From the NCBI GenBank assembly GCA_905221605.1, contig CAJNDS010000469.1, positions 137,001 through 201,000 on the forward strand: DNA of 64,000 bases, given 5' to 3'. Positions 23,001 to 32,806 of this stretch are shown piece by piece; the stretch's first letter is position 1; each line of letters begins with the position of its first letter. The notes beneath the pieces are model-generated. The model was not told the origin of the DNA and did no database searches. It saw nothing but the letters and a program-made list of their open reading frames with translations. A program made the translations under genes and the position numbers. This stretch comes from Symbiodinium natans (Eukaryota; Sar; Dinophyceae; Suessiales; Symbiodiniaceae).

Positions 23001-23179
23001 CCTGAGGAATCAGCATAGGAGACCAGAGCCCCTGTCTGATCATCATCATCCACCAAATCTGCCCACGCTCGGCTGAATGGGTACGACAAACCACCACGAG
23101 GCTTTACTGGTTCCAGCGGCTTCGGCTTTTCCACCACTTCCGCCGGCTGCACACGCCGTTGTGAGCGAGAGCGTGGCAC
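19994..23179 (-). CDS. Retroelement ORF2, gag-like protein with three CCCH zinc fingers
   Basis: This is a frame of about 1060 codons. The first codon shown is GTG, a TGA lies two codons upstream, and the first ATG is roughly 270 codons in; translation therefore probably enters from ORF1, which overlaps by 76 bases in the other frame. The N-terminal ~250 residues are acidic and low-complexity. A more ordered part around residues 380-520 contains tryptophan and helix-like segments and could be a capsid region, though I do not recognise it. Residues 791-811, 823-842 and 849-868 form three zinc fingers: C-x9-C-x5-C-x3-H, then two C-x8-C-x5-C-x3-H (DNA 20576-20809). This CCCH type replaces the CCHC knuckles usual in gag proteins. 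Acidic and then basic tails follow. The presumed role is RNA binding and particle assembly; that is inferred from position and zinc fingers only. Confidence 0.7.
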   Translation of the reverse strand: MPRSRSQRRVQPAEVVEKPKPLEPVKPRGGLSYPFSRAWADLVDDDDQTGALVSYADSSGDSSEEETNSARHLREIFLRERDSKRTATRGNVPLTGSSSSNDGQKKSVHLGEERDKASRGETRQEVTSQVFSLPQPSRPTEQSQKRARDGSVIVGSLAVGSTDEVLPGQGVAGQVNVSESAQVLPGQDVAGQETALEGAVQIPGEETDQKEGEGGSNELRGDDTKILNVLPVKKGHQQLLTKGLLNRIYWKVAVGKLPVGQKDYQKGSNKMDRNLVISMSSEGASEQDLNLALEDDVDQRMDDGTLVVMAYDPRTLIQSATTDWVTRRGLAARAIWPAIATAAQRICAEMVQVDELNAQLNTGRLLFERRDQGHYGDLHHSFHEDPCLPVVGNYPLSVMGALLSPGLEREFRNTEKFGTAMEAIAYDWSRSPGMEVHVELMARVANLVAPFLTLGGQGLVVNSEFLWQRGRDQMMEFLQAATCADQLEVLWKRMDDDADEEVDPSGMVLEIPEQQDAVFEQGINESSIPIEDEGIETIRDTGSDGKAPEVSPEEETSSGSSRLAGTRMFLWSVYSRVASNWDFSMQDRATSRIFDSTKGYPGEGPDNGDDFSSKRNLPWISEDYLDEVMSKKMERSSDMDGLNGFVPESEGQSERVEVENVTASRILMALWKKGYRAGYRRLCRSNPSGSKVGAMKHPIKKVRKIGTRKAFLKAFNVFGSSQNGSGAGGKPIMKVIGPRPGFPAVLDASNIDSTLGEKGSPPDHGNVHVVRACSVDRLEAERLSKRRQGICYWFAKGNNRCKFGEDCKFIHSNDDVVLQSYWCKYYVAGRHCYAGEDCKFSHDATGVRCIQFARSGKCRHGDRCVFEHGDPLDEQRPRSPRTPPRDGPRRSTGTRRGGKEISPERYDEDEEDLMGYDDDTRMIELLMEAISYMSDGKSDLARAEADPVFKLLKFNGDADQRDAEWCTWTTGMLSSLELHEIMKSYEIPLVEVEEWIDELRIWFQRANMKEERDPKRDKKRSLERESSKDNPAKKEVVGTSETDVGVEEGEDGQKEEENCCK

Positions 23180-23571
23180 CAGTCACCACTTTCAGTCGCG
23201 AAGCTCACTTTATTGCGAGCTCGCTTGGGAACAGGGATAACATCCCCAACCAGCTCCGTCTGGCACTCTTGCTCCACCATCTTTGATGTAGAGGAGCTTG
23301 TTTTTGACGCTCCCGTTGATTCAGCAGGTTCCGCAGCTCGAACACAAAGCCCATGTTTGCTCAGAAGGCGTAGCAAAACTACTTCCATCTGGTCTTCCAG
23401 TCCTTCCACCACCGGCTTCTCTTCGCCACGCTTACCACCAGCATCAACCAGAGCTTCCGCATTGGGAACCACTTTTTGACCCGTTGCAGACCTTTTGACA
23501 CCACCTTCACCTTGATCGCCCACATTGGAGCTTGATGATGCCGTACCAGTCTGTAACCAATTGGTGGCCAT
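23104..23571 (-). CDS. Retroelement ORF1, N-terminal gag-like part
   Basis: It starts at ATG (23569-23571) in the context GCAATGGCC, 50 bases after the primer-binding site, and encodes 155 residues. The sequence is Gly/Ser- and Glu/Lys-rich with one helical segment (EDQMEVVLLRLLSKHGLCVR). The last ~25 residues overlap ORF2; the protein-like character seems to continue into ORF2 by a -1 shift (after KVSFATESGDW the other frame continues with PRSRSQRRVQ). I read it as the N-terminus of the same gag-like product. No canonical slippery heptamer is seen in the overlap, so a single-base change or assembly error is as likely as programmed frameshifting. Confidence 0.6.
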   Translation of the reverse strand: MATNWLQTGTASSSSNVGDQGEGGVKRSATGQKVVPNAEALVDAGGKRGEEKPVVEGLEDQMEVVLLRLLSKHGLCVRAAEPAESTGASKTSSSTSKMVEQECQTELVGDVIPVPKRARNKVSFATESGDWCHALAHNGVCSRRKWWKSRSRWNQ

Positions 23572-23621
23572 TGCTTCAAGCTACCACCCTAAAGCCGAAA
23601 CACAAAACGCAGGGAACCTAA

Positions 23622-23636
23622 CTTGGGCTCATAACC
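23622..23636 (-). other. Primer-binding site, initiator tRNA-Met (half-tRNA type)
   Basis: On the minus strand GGTTATGAGCCCAAG begins directly after the 5' LTR. Its complement CTTGGGCTCATAACC has the anticodon arm of a methionine tRNA (CAT anticodon within GGGCTCATAACC). Drosophila copia uses the same kind of site (GGTTATGGGCCC), primed by a tRNA-iMet cut in the anticodon loop. The exact match to this species' tRNA is unverified. Confidence 0.7.
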
Positions 23637-23854
23637 TACGGGGGGCAACCGAAGGAGGACAGGGAACAAAACAGTCAACCCCACCAGAAGCCCTTGATCC
23701 CCTGGACCAACCAACAACAAACCAACCCAAAAACACCAAGCACCCTTCTTTCACTAGGCGCATGGCCCGATCTTGAGCCAAAATAGTACCGGGTACATTG
23801 ACCCTTTATCCTTCTACACCAACTCTTTTCTTTAATGCAAACTGCAGCTCCGCA
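23637..23854 (-). repeat. 5' LTR
   Basis: Partner of 18971-19188 with two substitutions. In element sense about 62 bases precede the spliced-leader-like segment, including TTAAAGAAAAGAG but no clear TATA box, which fits dinoflagellate promoters. About 135 bases follow to the LTR end. Confidence 0.85.
23772..23792 (-). promoter_or_regulatory. Dinoflagellate spliced-leader-like sequence in 5' LTR
   Basis: Identical to 19106-19126. It is followed in element sense by ATCGGGCC. If the transcript is trans-spliced here, the AG ending the segment could itself serve as the acceptor site. Confidence 0.7.
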
Positions 23855-23859
23855 TTGGG

Positions 23860-26287
23860 TTTAGGGCTTCGGAGGCGAGGATTTCATCATCCGAGGCCCT
23901 GAATTTGAAGATTTCAGAGCTAGCTCACCAACACCAGCAACAACAATGCAAATCCTAAACCCTAAACCCTAAACCCTAAACCCTAAACCCTGAACCCTAA
24001 ACCCTAAACCCTAAACCCTAAACCCTAAACCCTAAACCCCTACTCCAAAGGGTTGTCGAGGCATTTCTGTGCTCTTGGGCTCCATGATTTTCCCCTCCGC
24101 CCGCACCTAAGCCCAGGGATTGGGGTTTGGGGTTTGGGGTTTAGGGTTTAGGGATTGGGGTTTAGGGTTTAGGGTTTCGGGCTTCGGGTTTAGGGGATCT
24201 TGGGGTTCTAAGAGCTTTTTTGCCTTTCACTGACACAATGAATCCAAGCCATTCCTGAAGAAGGCGAGCAGACCCACTGAAAGACTCTAAACGCCTCTGG
24301 GGTTCAAGAGTTGCGGGTGTCTAGGGCATCGTACTGTTGAGGGGGTCCCCTCTTTGTGGGAAATGCCCAGTAGTTGATCAAGGGCCTTGGGAGGGCTGTT
24401 TAGGAGGGTTTATAGGGCTTTCGGCGCTTTTAGGGCTTAGGGGTCTTGTTTCATCGGGTAGGGTCGACTGCAGTAGGGTTTATAGAGGGTTTAAGGCTCA
24501 GAGGGGTGATGCTTCAGAGAGTCCCGGACACAAGGTTGAGGTAATACTGGACCATTCGGGATGCGCTTAAGTTTTTTTGGGGTTTCCAGGGCTTATGGGC
24601 TTTGGGGTTCCGTTTAGGCCTACCGCAAATTTATAAGGCTTTGAGAAGGCACAGGGTTTCTGGGGCACCAGGGTTTGCAGGGTTTATGGGCTGTAGCTAG
24701 GGTTGAGGAACCCTGAACCCGAAATCCTAAACCCTAAACCCTGAACCCTGAACCCTAAACCCTGAACCCTAAACCCTAAACCCTGAACCCTAAGCTCTGT
24801 CGGCTCCCCAGACTTCTCGAGGACGAACTCCAAGAGTTCGGCCGCATGCTCCGGGGGGAGGCCTGCTTGCGCTTCTGAGGCAGCAGGTTTCGGCCTTTTG
24901 AGCCCTTAGGGGGGGCCCTCTAAGCCCTAAACCCTAACCCCTAAACCCTAAACCCTAAACCCTAAACCCTAAACCCTAAACCCCAAGCCCTAAACCCTAA
25001 ACCCTAAACCTCTTTGCTTGACCTCCGACGCAGATCACCTCCGCTTAGCCTTCCGAGGGAGGGCTAACAGGGCATCCTCCACTCCATCTTGGGCTTTAGG
25101 GTTGAGGGTTGAAGGTTCAGGGTTTAGGGTTTCGGGTTCAGGGTTTAGGGTTTAGGGTTTAGGGTTTAGGGTGTTTCAGGTTCAGGGTTTAAGGTTTCGG
25201 GTTCAGGGCGTGGGGTTTGGAAGTCCAGAACCAGGTTGGCGTCATTGAGCCTTTTGGGCTTGCTTTCGGCTGATTCAGATTCATGCCCATACTGTGGGCT
25301 CCAGCATCTGAGTCTAGGGTTTTCTTTTTGGGAACCCTAAGGCCCTAAACCCTAAACCCTGAACCCTGAACCCTGAACCCTGAACCCTAAACCCTAAACC
25401 CTAAACCCCTCAACCCTAAACGGCCCTAAACCCTCAACCTAGGTCTGGAGGCTTTAGGCAGGTGCTAGTGATTAAGGTTGTAGGGTCCAGTTGGAAGTAC
25501 TGTTCTCAAAAGACCCTTCACTGAGTTATACTTCCCAGATCAGATTGTAGTCCCTAAGCCCTAAACCCGAAACCCTAGACCCTAAACTGCCCTGAACCCT
25601 AAACCCAGCAGCACACGGGGGCTTTCCTTGTAGGGGCCGTCGAGATTCTTGACAGCACCCAAAAGCACAACCCAACTCGTCCTGAAGCCTCAAGACGCCA
25701 GGTGTAAAGGTTCGGGTCTAGGGTTTATCGACCTTGAACACCAAACCCCTCAAGCCCACGAATCCTCAACACAAGACTGCAACAGTCACACCCTCAGGAC
25801 CCCTCTGCGCATCCCAACCCCAAGAATTCAGCCAGCCCGCACGCCCCTGAACCCTGTAAACCCTAAAAACCCTAAAAACCCTACACCCTAAACCCTAAAC
25901 CCTAGCCCTAAACCCTAAACCCTAACCCCTAAACCCTAAACCCTAAACCCTAAACCCTAAACCCTAAACCCTCAACCCCCCCCCCCCCCCCCAGGAGAGG
26001 AGCCTGCCAGGGCCTCCAAGGCCTCGTTCGTCAGTGCCAAGCCCACCTGCTGGACCTTGAGCCTGCGGAGTTTTCAAGGCTGAGGGTTTGGGGTTTGGGG
26101 TGGGGTTTGGGGTTTAGGGTTTAGGGTTTAGGGTTTAGGGTTTAGGGTTAGGGTTTAGGGATGAGGGTTTCGGGTTCGGGGGTTAGGGTTTAGGGTTTAG
26201 GATTTCGGGGGCTGTAAGTTCTCAGTCCGTAAGCAAAGCTCCGGGTGCCGAAAACGACGGAACGCCGACCAAACATGACCCAACACT
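23860..26287. repeat. Telomere-like blocks of both orientations
   Basis: CCCTAAA arrays at 23953-24038, 24725-24795 (CCCTGAA variants), 24930-25010, 25340-25430 and 25860-25975, ending in a C run (25976-25992). TTTAGGG blocks at 24120-24195, 25095-25210 and 26085-26210. The unique spacer 24200-24720 is G+T rich; a frame at 24337-24570 is not convincing. Confidence 0.75.
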
Positions 26288-26445
26288 TGGGATGTCCCCC
26301 CTTTATACTAACAGTCCTTGAGAGGGCTAATATTTGAGGTACAGAGTACAGGGTTCAGGGTAACAGTCCTTAATTGGGGATTATAATTGGGGTACAGGGT
26401 ACAGGGCTTAGGTTTAGGGCAACAGTCCTGAATAGGGATGAAATA
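26288..26445. mobile_element. Family A left arm, tandemly duplicated with telomere-like filler
   Basis: After the family A terminus (TTGGGATGTCCCCCC) the arm motif AACAGTCCT recurs at 26310, 26362 and 26421. The copies are separated by GGTACAG(A/G)GTACAGGG and degenerate TTCAGGG/TTTAGGG. No right terminus is found. Confidence 0.55.
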
Positions 26446-26866
26446 AGGTGGCCTCTTTATCTGCTACCCTTGTACCTTCTTGTAGCCCCTAGATACCCCA
26501 ATAAGAACCCCGAACATGTGCCCTACAAAACAGAAATCCTACTTAAAGAAAACACCAACGCATGCGACCCAAAACCCTCAAAGCTCTCCAGGGGGGGACT
26601 CCGAAACCCTAAACCCGAAAACCTCAACCCCTTAAACCCCAAACCCCTTAAACTCCAAAAGCCCTAGACCCAAAACCCTTTGAAACCTAAACTCTAAACT
26701 CTTATAAGCTGAACCCTAAACCCTAAAACCCTAAAACCCTAAAACCTAAACCCTAAACCCTAAACGGGAAACCCTAAACCCTAAACCCTACTCTCAGGTC
26801 CAAACAGGAGCCGCTCCATGGTGACCGGGTCGATGGCACCTTGGCGGCTGCGGGAGTGGTTGCCAG
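26446..26866. repeat. Degenerate CCCTAAA sequence
   Basis: C/A-rich degenerate repeat (26575-26790) after a short unique segment. A plus-strand frame at 26374-26667 is largely repeat-derived and not called. Confidence 0.6.
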
Positions 26867-27038
26867 GATGGCCCTTAAAACCTATAGGGTTTAGGGTTTA
26901 GGGTTTGGGGTTTAGGGTTTAGGGTTTAGGGTTTAGGGTTCAGGGTTTAGGATATTCCTAGATATAAGCCTCTTCAACCCAATAAGGGAAACTATGACAT
27001 ATCCCAGGGACCTACCTAGGTTGATTGAGGGCACCAGC
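26867..27038 (+). mobile_element. Family H element with telomere-like insert
   Basis: It begins CCAGGATGGCCCTTAAAACC, is interrupted by TTTAGGG repeat (about 26885-26952), and resumes with CCTCTTCAACCCAATAAGGG and ACCTACCTAGGTTGATTGAG. The same flanking halves are joined without the telomere tract at 36806-36912. Confidence 0.65.
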
Positions 27039-28932
27039 TCCGGGGCCTTTAGGGTTTAGGGTTTAGGGCTTGGGGTTTAGGGTTTAGGGCTTGGCGTTTA
27101 GGGTTTAGGGCTTGGGGTTTAGGGTTTAGGGCTTGGGGTTTAGGGTTTAGGGCTTGGGGTTTAGGATTAAGGGTTTGGCGTTCAGGGTTTGGGGTTTGGG
27201 GTTTTAAGTTTAGTGTCTAGGGTTTAAGGTTTACGGGGTTGAGGGTTTTGTGTGCGGAGCCTACTCAATCGTTCATAGCATAAAGAGCAAATAAGGACCC
27301 CTAAACCCTAAACCCTAAACCCTAAACCCTAAACCCTAAACCCTAAACCCTAAACCCCCAAAAAGTATCAGGACCCCATCGTCGCAGGGTTCAGATCCAT
27401 GGCTTGGGGTTTGGGGCTTGGGGTGTTAAGCTTCCTTTGGAGAACAGGGTTTAGGGGGTTTAGGGTTTAGGGTTTAGGGTATAGGGTTTAGGTTTAGGGT
27501 TTAGGGTTTAGGGGTTAGGGTTTAGGGTTTAGGGTTTGGAAACCCAAGCGGGTTTCGCTTGCGACGGGAGCCCAGTGTGCACCCCTACCTCACAACGCCA
27601 TATCTTCGCTTGTGGTTGAAGACCCGGGCATTGATGAACTGAGCCGGTGCAGGACAGCAATTCACTTCTGACCAACGGTGCCGCAACGATGCAACACACT
27701 TAGGGCCCAAAAGCCCCTGCCATTAAAGCTGTAAGCCCCTACCCCGAAACCCTAAACCCTAAACGGGACCCCAACCCCTACATCCAAAACCCTAAACCCC
27801 AAACCCCTAAAACCTTCGAGAGCTGCCCTCGCAGCTACACCATTCAACCTCTGGGATTGGATTGCAGCCCTGAAAACCAAACTGGGCCAGGCGCTGGCTA
27901 CGTGAGGCACCGCATAGGGAGGCTGCATGCCTCCCGACATGGTTCTCGGGGCTTTTGCTACCTTAAAACCCTTTGTGGGGGCACCGTTCGGCTTATGACC
28001 ACCGACACCCGAAATGACAAGACACATCTTTCCCTCCATATCTTGCTACTGCATCGCTATTGTTGGGGCGACGTAGCCGCTCATTGTGCCAGCCGCAATG
28101 GGCGTTTCACCTACTTCTGGCACCGTACCTAGGACCTAAACCCCAAACCCAAAACCGTTGGGGACGACGGCCTGGCTTTTTGGGCTAACAGGTTGGGGCT
28201 GCTTCGAACGCGAAGAATGCTTCTGCCACTGAACCCTAAGGCTCCCAGCACTGTCATTTTTGGTTTTGGGACCTAAAGGCCCTCTTAAATGAGGCTTTGG
28301 GCTATTTTGAGCCTTAGGGGGGGAAGAGATGGGTGGGTGGTGCAGACAAAGTTGCTCAAACTCTAGCGAAGAAGGCAGCAGAAATTTGAGGCTTGCAGTG
28401 TCTTTCGAAAAAACAAAATATAAGAGACACGCCGACAGTGGCATGAACTTCTGTCTTCAGTCAGACTCTGCTTATATCGGCTTCGTATACCGGATTGCAA
28501 GGAAGTTTTAAACAACTGCATATACAAAGGTACAAAACTTGAGCATAAGGACAGTCGGAGGCTTCAGTTTTAGGACACTCTACCTTAAGACGTCCGTTGT
28601 CGTTCGCAAGGCTTTGGGAGTCTTCATGTCGGAGTTTGGGGTTTAGGGTTTAGGGTGCAGGTCTTATGATTTTGGAACCCTACGATGTCCGTGCGCGCAG
28701 CCCGTGCTTGGAATCCAGCTCTTCCTATAGGGGCCGGAATCATTTACTAATATGATTCCCTTATGGTTTAGGGTTTTGGGTTTAGGGATACACTATAATA
28801 CCACAACATTGTAATGATTAAGGCGCCTACATTACTTTGGCTGCACAGGAGTCTACGCGGCTGGGCTAGGATCCTAAACCCTAAACCCTAAACCCTAAAC
28901 CCTAAACCCCTAGCGGCCCCGAGGCCTGAACC
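27039..28932. repeat. Telomere-like blocks and unique islands
   Basis: TTTAGGG/CTTGGGG block at 27048-27240 with a 21-bp higher-order pattern (GGGTTTAGGGTTTAGGGCTT repeated). CCCTAAA at 27300-27355 and TTTAGGG at 27445-27540. The unique islands 27545-27735 and 27820-28620 have open frames on both strands (27752-28039 minus; 27857-28132 plus; 28136-28444 minus) with no recognisable domain. A further unique stretch lies at 28680-28870. Confidence 0.6.
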
Positions 28933-29167
28933 TTGAGATGCTCCCCCTTATACTAACAGTCCTTAACAGGGATTAAGTAAGGTTTAGGGTTTAGGGTTTA
29001 GGGTTTAGGGTTTAGGGTTTAGGGTTTAGGGTTTAGGGTTTAGGGTTTAGGGTTCAGGGTTTAGGGTTTAGGATTTAGGGTTTAGGGTAACAGTCCGTAA
29101 TAGGGATTATAGTGCCCCCGGTTATAATCCCTGTTCAAAACCGTTTGTATAAGGAAACAACATCTAA
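28933..29167. mobile_element. Family A MITE with telomere-like insert and duplicated arm
   Basis: The left arm (TTGAGATGCTCCCCC ... AACAGTCCTTAACAGGGATTA, ending 28976) is followed by a TTTAGGG tract (28980-29088). The arm segment then repeats as AACAGTCCGTAATAGGGATT (29089-29108), after which the loop and right arm continue (GTATAAGGAAACAACATC). The telomere tract is thus flanked by ~20-bp direct repeats of the host arm. Confidence 0.7.
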
Positions 29168-30015
29168 ACCTGAAACCCTTTGAGCCCTCAATTTCATGCC
29201 TGCAAGGGCGAAGAGACGTCCGACCTTCACCGGGGCAGTCTTGAGTTCAGGCTTGTTTAGGGTTTAGGGTTTAGGGTTTAGGGTTTAGGGTTTAGGACTT
29301 AGGTTTTAGGGTCTTAAGGAAGAGGGATGGGATTGGGACGATGGGTAAGCTGACCTCCTTACAAAGCCCTGACCCGATCTCTGACACGTCAAACCGGATT
29401 CGAGCTTGGGCTTTAGAAGCAACATGCCCTAACCCTAAACCCCATAAACCACAAATCCCCAAACCCTAGGCCCTCGCCCTAAGGCTCAAAACAGCCCAAA
29501 AACCTTATTAAGAGTGCCTTTAGCTCCAAAGACCCTGAAGGAAGAGTCCTTAAAGCCTTAGGGTTTAGTAGCCCGAACACAAACCCATGAAGCCTAAAAA
29601 CCCAAACCAATAGTCCTTAGAGCCTTGGGACCCTAAACCCTCAACCCTCAACCCTCAACCCTCAACCCTAAACCCTAAACCCTAAACCCTAAACTCTAAA
29701 CCCTAAACCCTAAACCCTAACCCCTAAACCCTAAACCCTAAACCCTAAACCCTAAACCCTAAACCCTCCCCCTCTTACTCTCCCGACTTTGGAGCTGCCT
29801 CGTCTGTGACGTACTTCGAAGGATCCTCCGATGCCATGGACCCCCTACACTAACTTAGGGTTTAGGGTTTAGGGTTTAGGGTTTAGGGTTTAGGGTTTAG
29901 GGTTTAGGGTTTAGGGTTTAGGGTTTAGGGTTTAGGGTTTAGGGTTTAGGGCTTGGGGTTTAGGGTTTAGGGTTTAGGGTATAGGGGTTAGGGTTTAGGG
30001 TTTAGGGTGTGCTTA
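29168..30015. repeat. Telomere-like blocks facing each other
   Basis: TTTAGGG at 29257-29310; CCCTAAA/CCCTCAA at 29633-29765; then TTTAGGG at 29855-30008 (about 20 units). The two larger blocks form a head-to-head inverted pair around 90 bp of unique sequence. Confidence 0.8.
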
Positions 30016-30100
30016 CCCTAAGGGTCCATGTGCCTGAATACTTGGGTCTGAAAGTAGCCCAAGCATATCATAATGAGATACCCTTAGGGCCTCAGGGTAA
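30016..30100. mobile_element. Family B palindrome, degenerate copy
   Basis: CCCTAAGGGTCCATGTGCC ... ATACTTGGGTCTG on the left pairs loosely with AGCCCAAGCAT ... GATACCCTTAGGG on the right. Confidence 0.45.
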
Positions 30101-31439
30101 CCCCCTCGAGCATAAAAGCACCTAAAGCATATATATATATATATGATTATGGTTGATATTTGTGCACTGATACTTCTATGCATCTTCTGATAACTGTCAA
30201 TTTCTGTCTTGTACTGTCGTGATTCCTTGTTCGCTTTTGCACGGCTTATATCTTGCTACAATACATTGCATTGTTCTGAGCCATTTCGTATGAACCATGT
30301 TACATCACATTACGGCCCACGAGAGTGAAGGAGATCTAGGTTTCAGAGACCATGGCTTGGTGCTTCCAAGTGTTAAAGCTCCCCTGCACTGGGCCTCCAG
30401 ACGTCCCCCAACATGTGAGAGAGACTCTGCTGCTGCGTGTGAGCCCAAGTCCCCTAAACCTCAACCCTAAAGCCTACACCTCAAAACACCCGAAGATTTG
30501 CCCGAAACAGACGGTATGAAATCTCAAAGCCCAGCGCTCTTGACACTTTTCAGCCTCCCCCAGAACCGCAACTACAACAACAAAAACACACACACACTCT
30601 CTCTCTCTCTCTCGCACACACACACACACTCTCTCACACACACACAGACAAACGCAAAGTGCTTACCGCATGGCCCTTTCTGGGTCTGAGGAACTACAAG
30701 CCTATATGGGAGCTGCACATGGATCCTTTGCGTTTGAGGGACCTTGTCAGGGTTTATGGGCTTCTTCTGGTAGACTCAACTCTTCATGGTAAAAGCCATA
30801 CAAACACTAAACCCAAAACCCTAAACCCTAGACCTAAACCCTAAAACCATAGTCAGGACTTAGGGTTCGGGCTTCCCAGATCACACAAACCCACATGCAC
30901 TGGAATCCAAGGGCGTGTCCCCCAGAAGAGCTGCGTTGTCCTGGCAGCACAGAAAGCCGGGCTTTGCATGCATTTCAGTGCCCCTTCTCGGTTCAAAGGG
31001 CCTCAGAAGGGAACCTAAACCCCCCCAAAAAAGGGGAAAACAACAAGGGCCAACCCTAAACCCTAAACCCTAAACACTGAACCCTAAACCCTAAACCCTA
31101 AACCCTAAACCCTAAACCCTAAACCCTAAACCCTAAACCCTAAACCCTAAACCCTAAAGGTCCAGGGCTGAAGCTGTTTCGGTGCAGGGGGTGCTTCAGA
31201 ACTTGCTTGCACGAGCGGCTGAAGGTTTCCAGGGGGCGGTGTTCGTTTAGGGTTTGGGGTTTAGGGTTTCAGGTTTAGGGTTTACGGTTTAGGGTTTAGG
31301 GCTTATTCTTTAATAGTTATCTTATTTAGTAATTTGGAAATCACGGCTTCGAGTTTCAGGCTTACGAGAAGGCTGCAAGGAAAAAGGAAACACACGCAAC
31401 ACAAGCAACATCAACGGTCCGAATTTTTCTTTTGAACGA
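30101..31439. other. Unique spacer, CT/CA microsatellites, telomere-like arrays
   Basis: 30129-30440 is unique, A+T-richer DNA with no ORF. CT and CA dinucleotide runs occupy 30590-30648. CCCTAAA array at 31052-31157 (about 15 units) and TTTAGGG at 31245-31305. 31310-31430 is unique. Confidence 0.65.
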
Positions 31440-31584
31440 TGACCAGGATGGCCCTTAAAACCCTGTGAGGGTTTAGGGTTTAGGGTTTAGGGTTTAGGGT
31501 TTGGGGTTTATAGGGTTCCCTGAATATGATCCTCTTCAACCCAATAAGGGCAAATCCCCAAGCGCCTACCGCAATGAAGGATAA
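31440..31584 (+). mobile_element. Family H element with telomere-like insert
   Basis: ACCAGGATGGCCCTTAAAACC is followed by TTTAGGG repeat (about 31467-31512) and then TGAATATGATCCTCTTCAAC and CCAATAAGGG. The insert sits at the same internal point as in 26867-27038. Confidence 0.65.
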
Positions 31585-31888
31585 GGCTTTGGGGGTTCTG
31601 GGCGTCCATGTTCAGAGTGCAGCGGCTTACAGGTACAGGCCCGAGGGTTTAGGGTTTAGGGTTTCGGGTTTAGGGTTTAGGGTTTAGGGTTTCGGGTTTA
31701 GGGTTACAGGCATAGGCCTCCCCTCCCCCTCCCCAGCGCAGTCCGCTACGTAGTGCAGCATCAACATAGCTCTGCCGGTGTCCAGTGAAGCAATGGCCTG
31801 AGCGCGCGCAAAATCTAAACAACTCATTGCCTGGCCCTACATTGCGCGTGAATCATGTTTCGGTTGGGCAGGCAAACAAACCAGATAC
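31585..31888. other. Spacer with short TTTAGGG/TTTCGGG block
   Basis: A TTTAGGG/TTTCGGG block at 31644-31706, otherwise unique sequence leading into the GA/CA microsatellite. Confidence 0.6.

Positions 31889-32806
<918 letters not shown>

Larger units (their letters stand above)
18966..23859 (-). mobile_element. LTR retrotransposon, gag-only, spliced-leader-bearing LTRs
   Basis: Two 218-bp direct repeats (18971-19188 and 23637-23854) differ at only two positions (19018 A versus 23684 C; 19171 A versus 23837 G). They enclose 4.4 kb of internal DNA. The 5-bp sequence TTGGG lies directly outside both ends (18966-18970, 23855-23859), consistent with a target duplication within telomere-like DNA, although TTGGG is common here. 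Read on the minus strand the LTR starts TGCGGAG, and a primer-binding site and polypurine tract abut the expected LTR edges. The internal region has three frames (gag-like) and no reverse transcriptase, RNase H, protease or integrase that I can see, so the copy would depend on enzymes from another element. The near-identical LTRs suggest a recent insertion. Confidence 0.85.
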
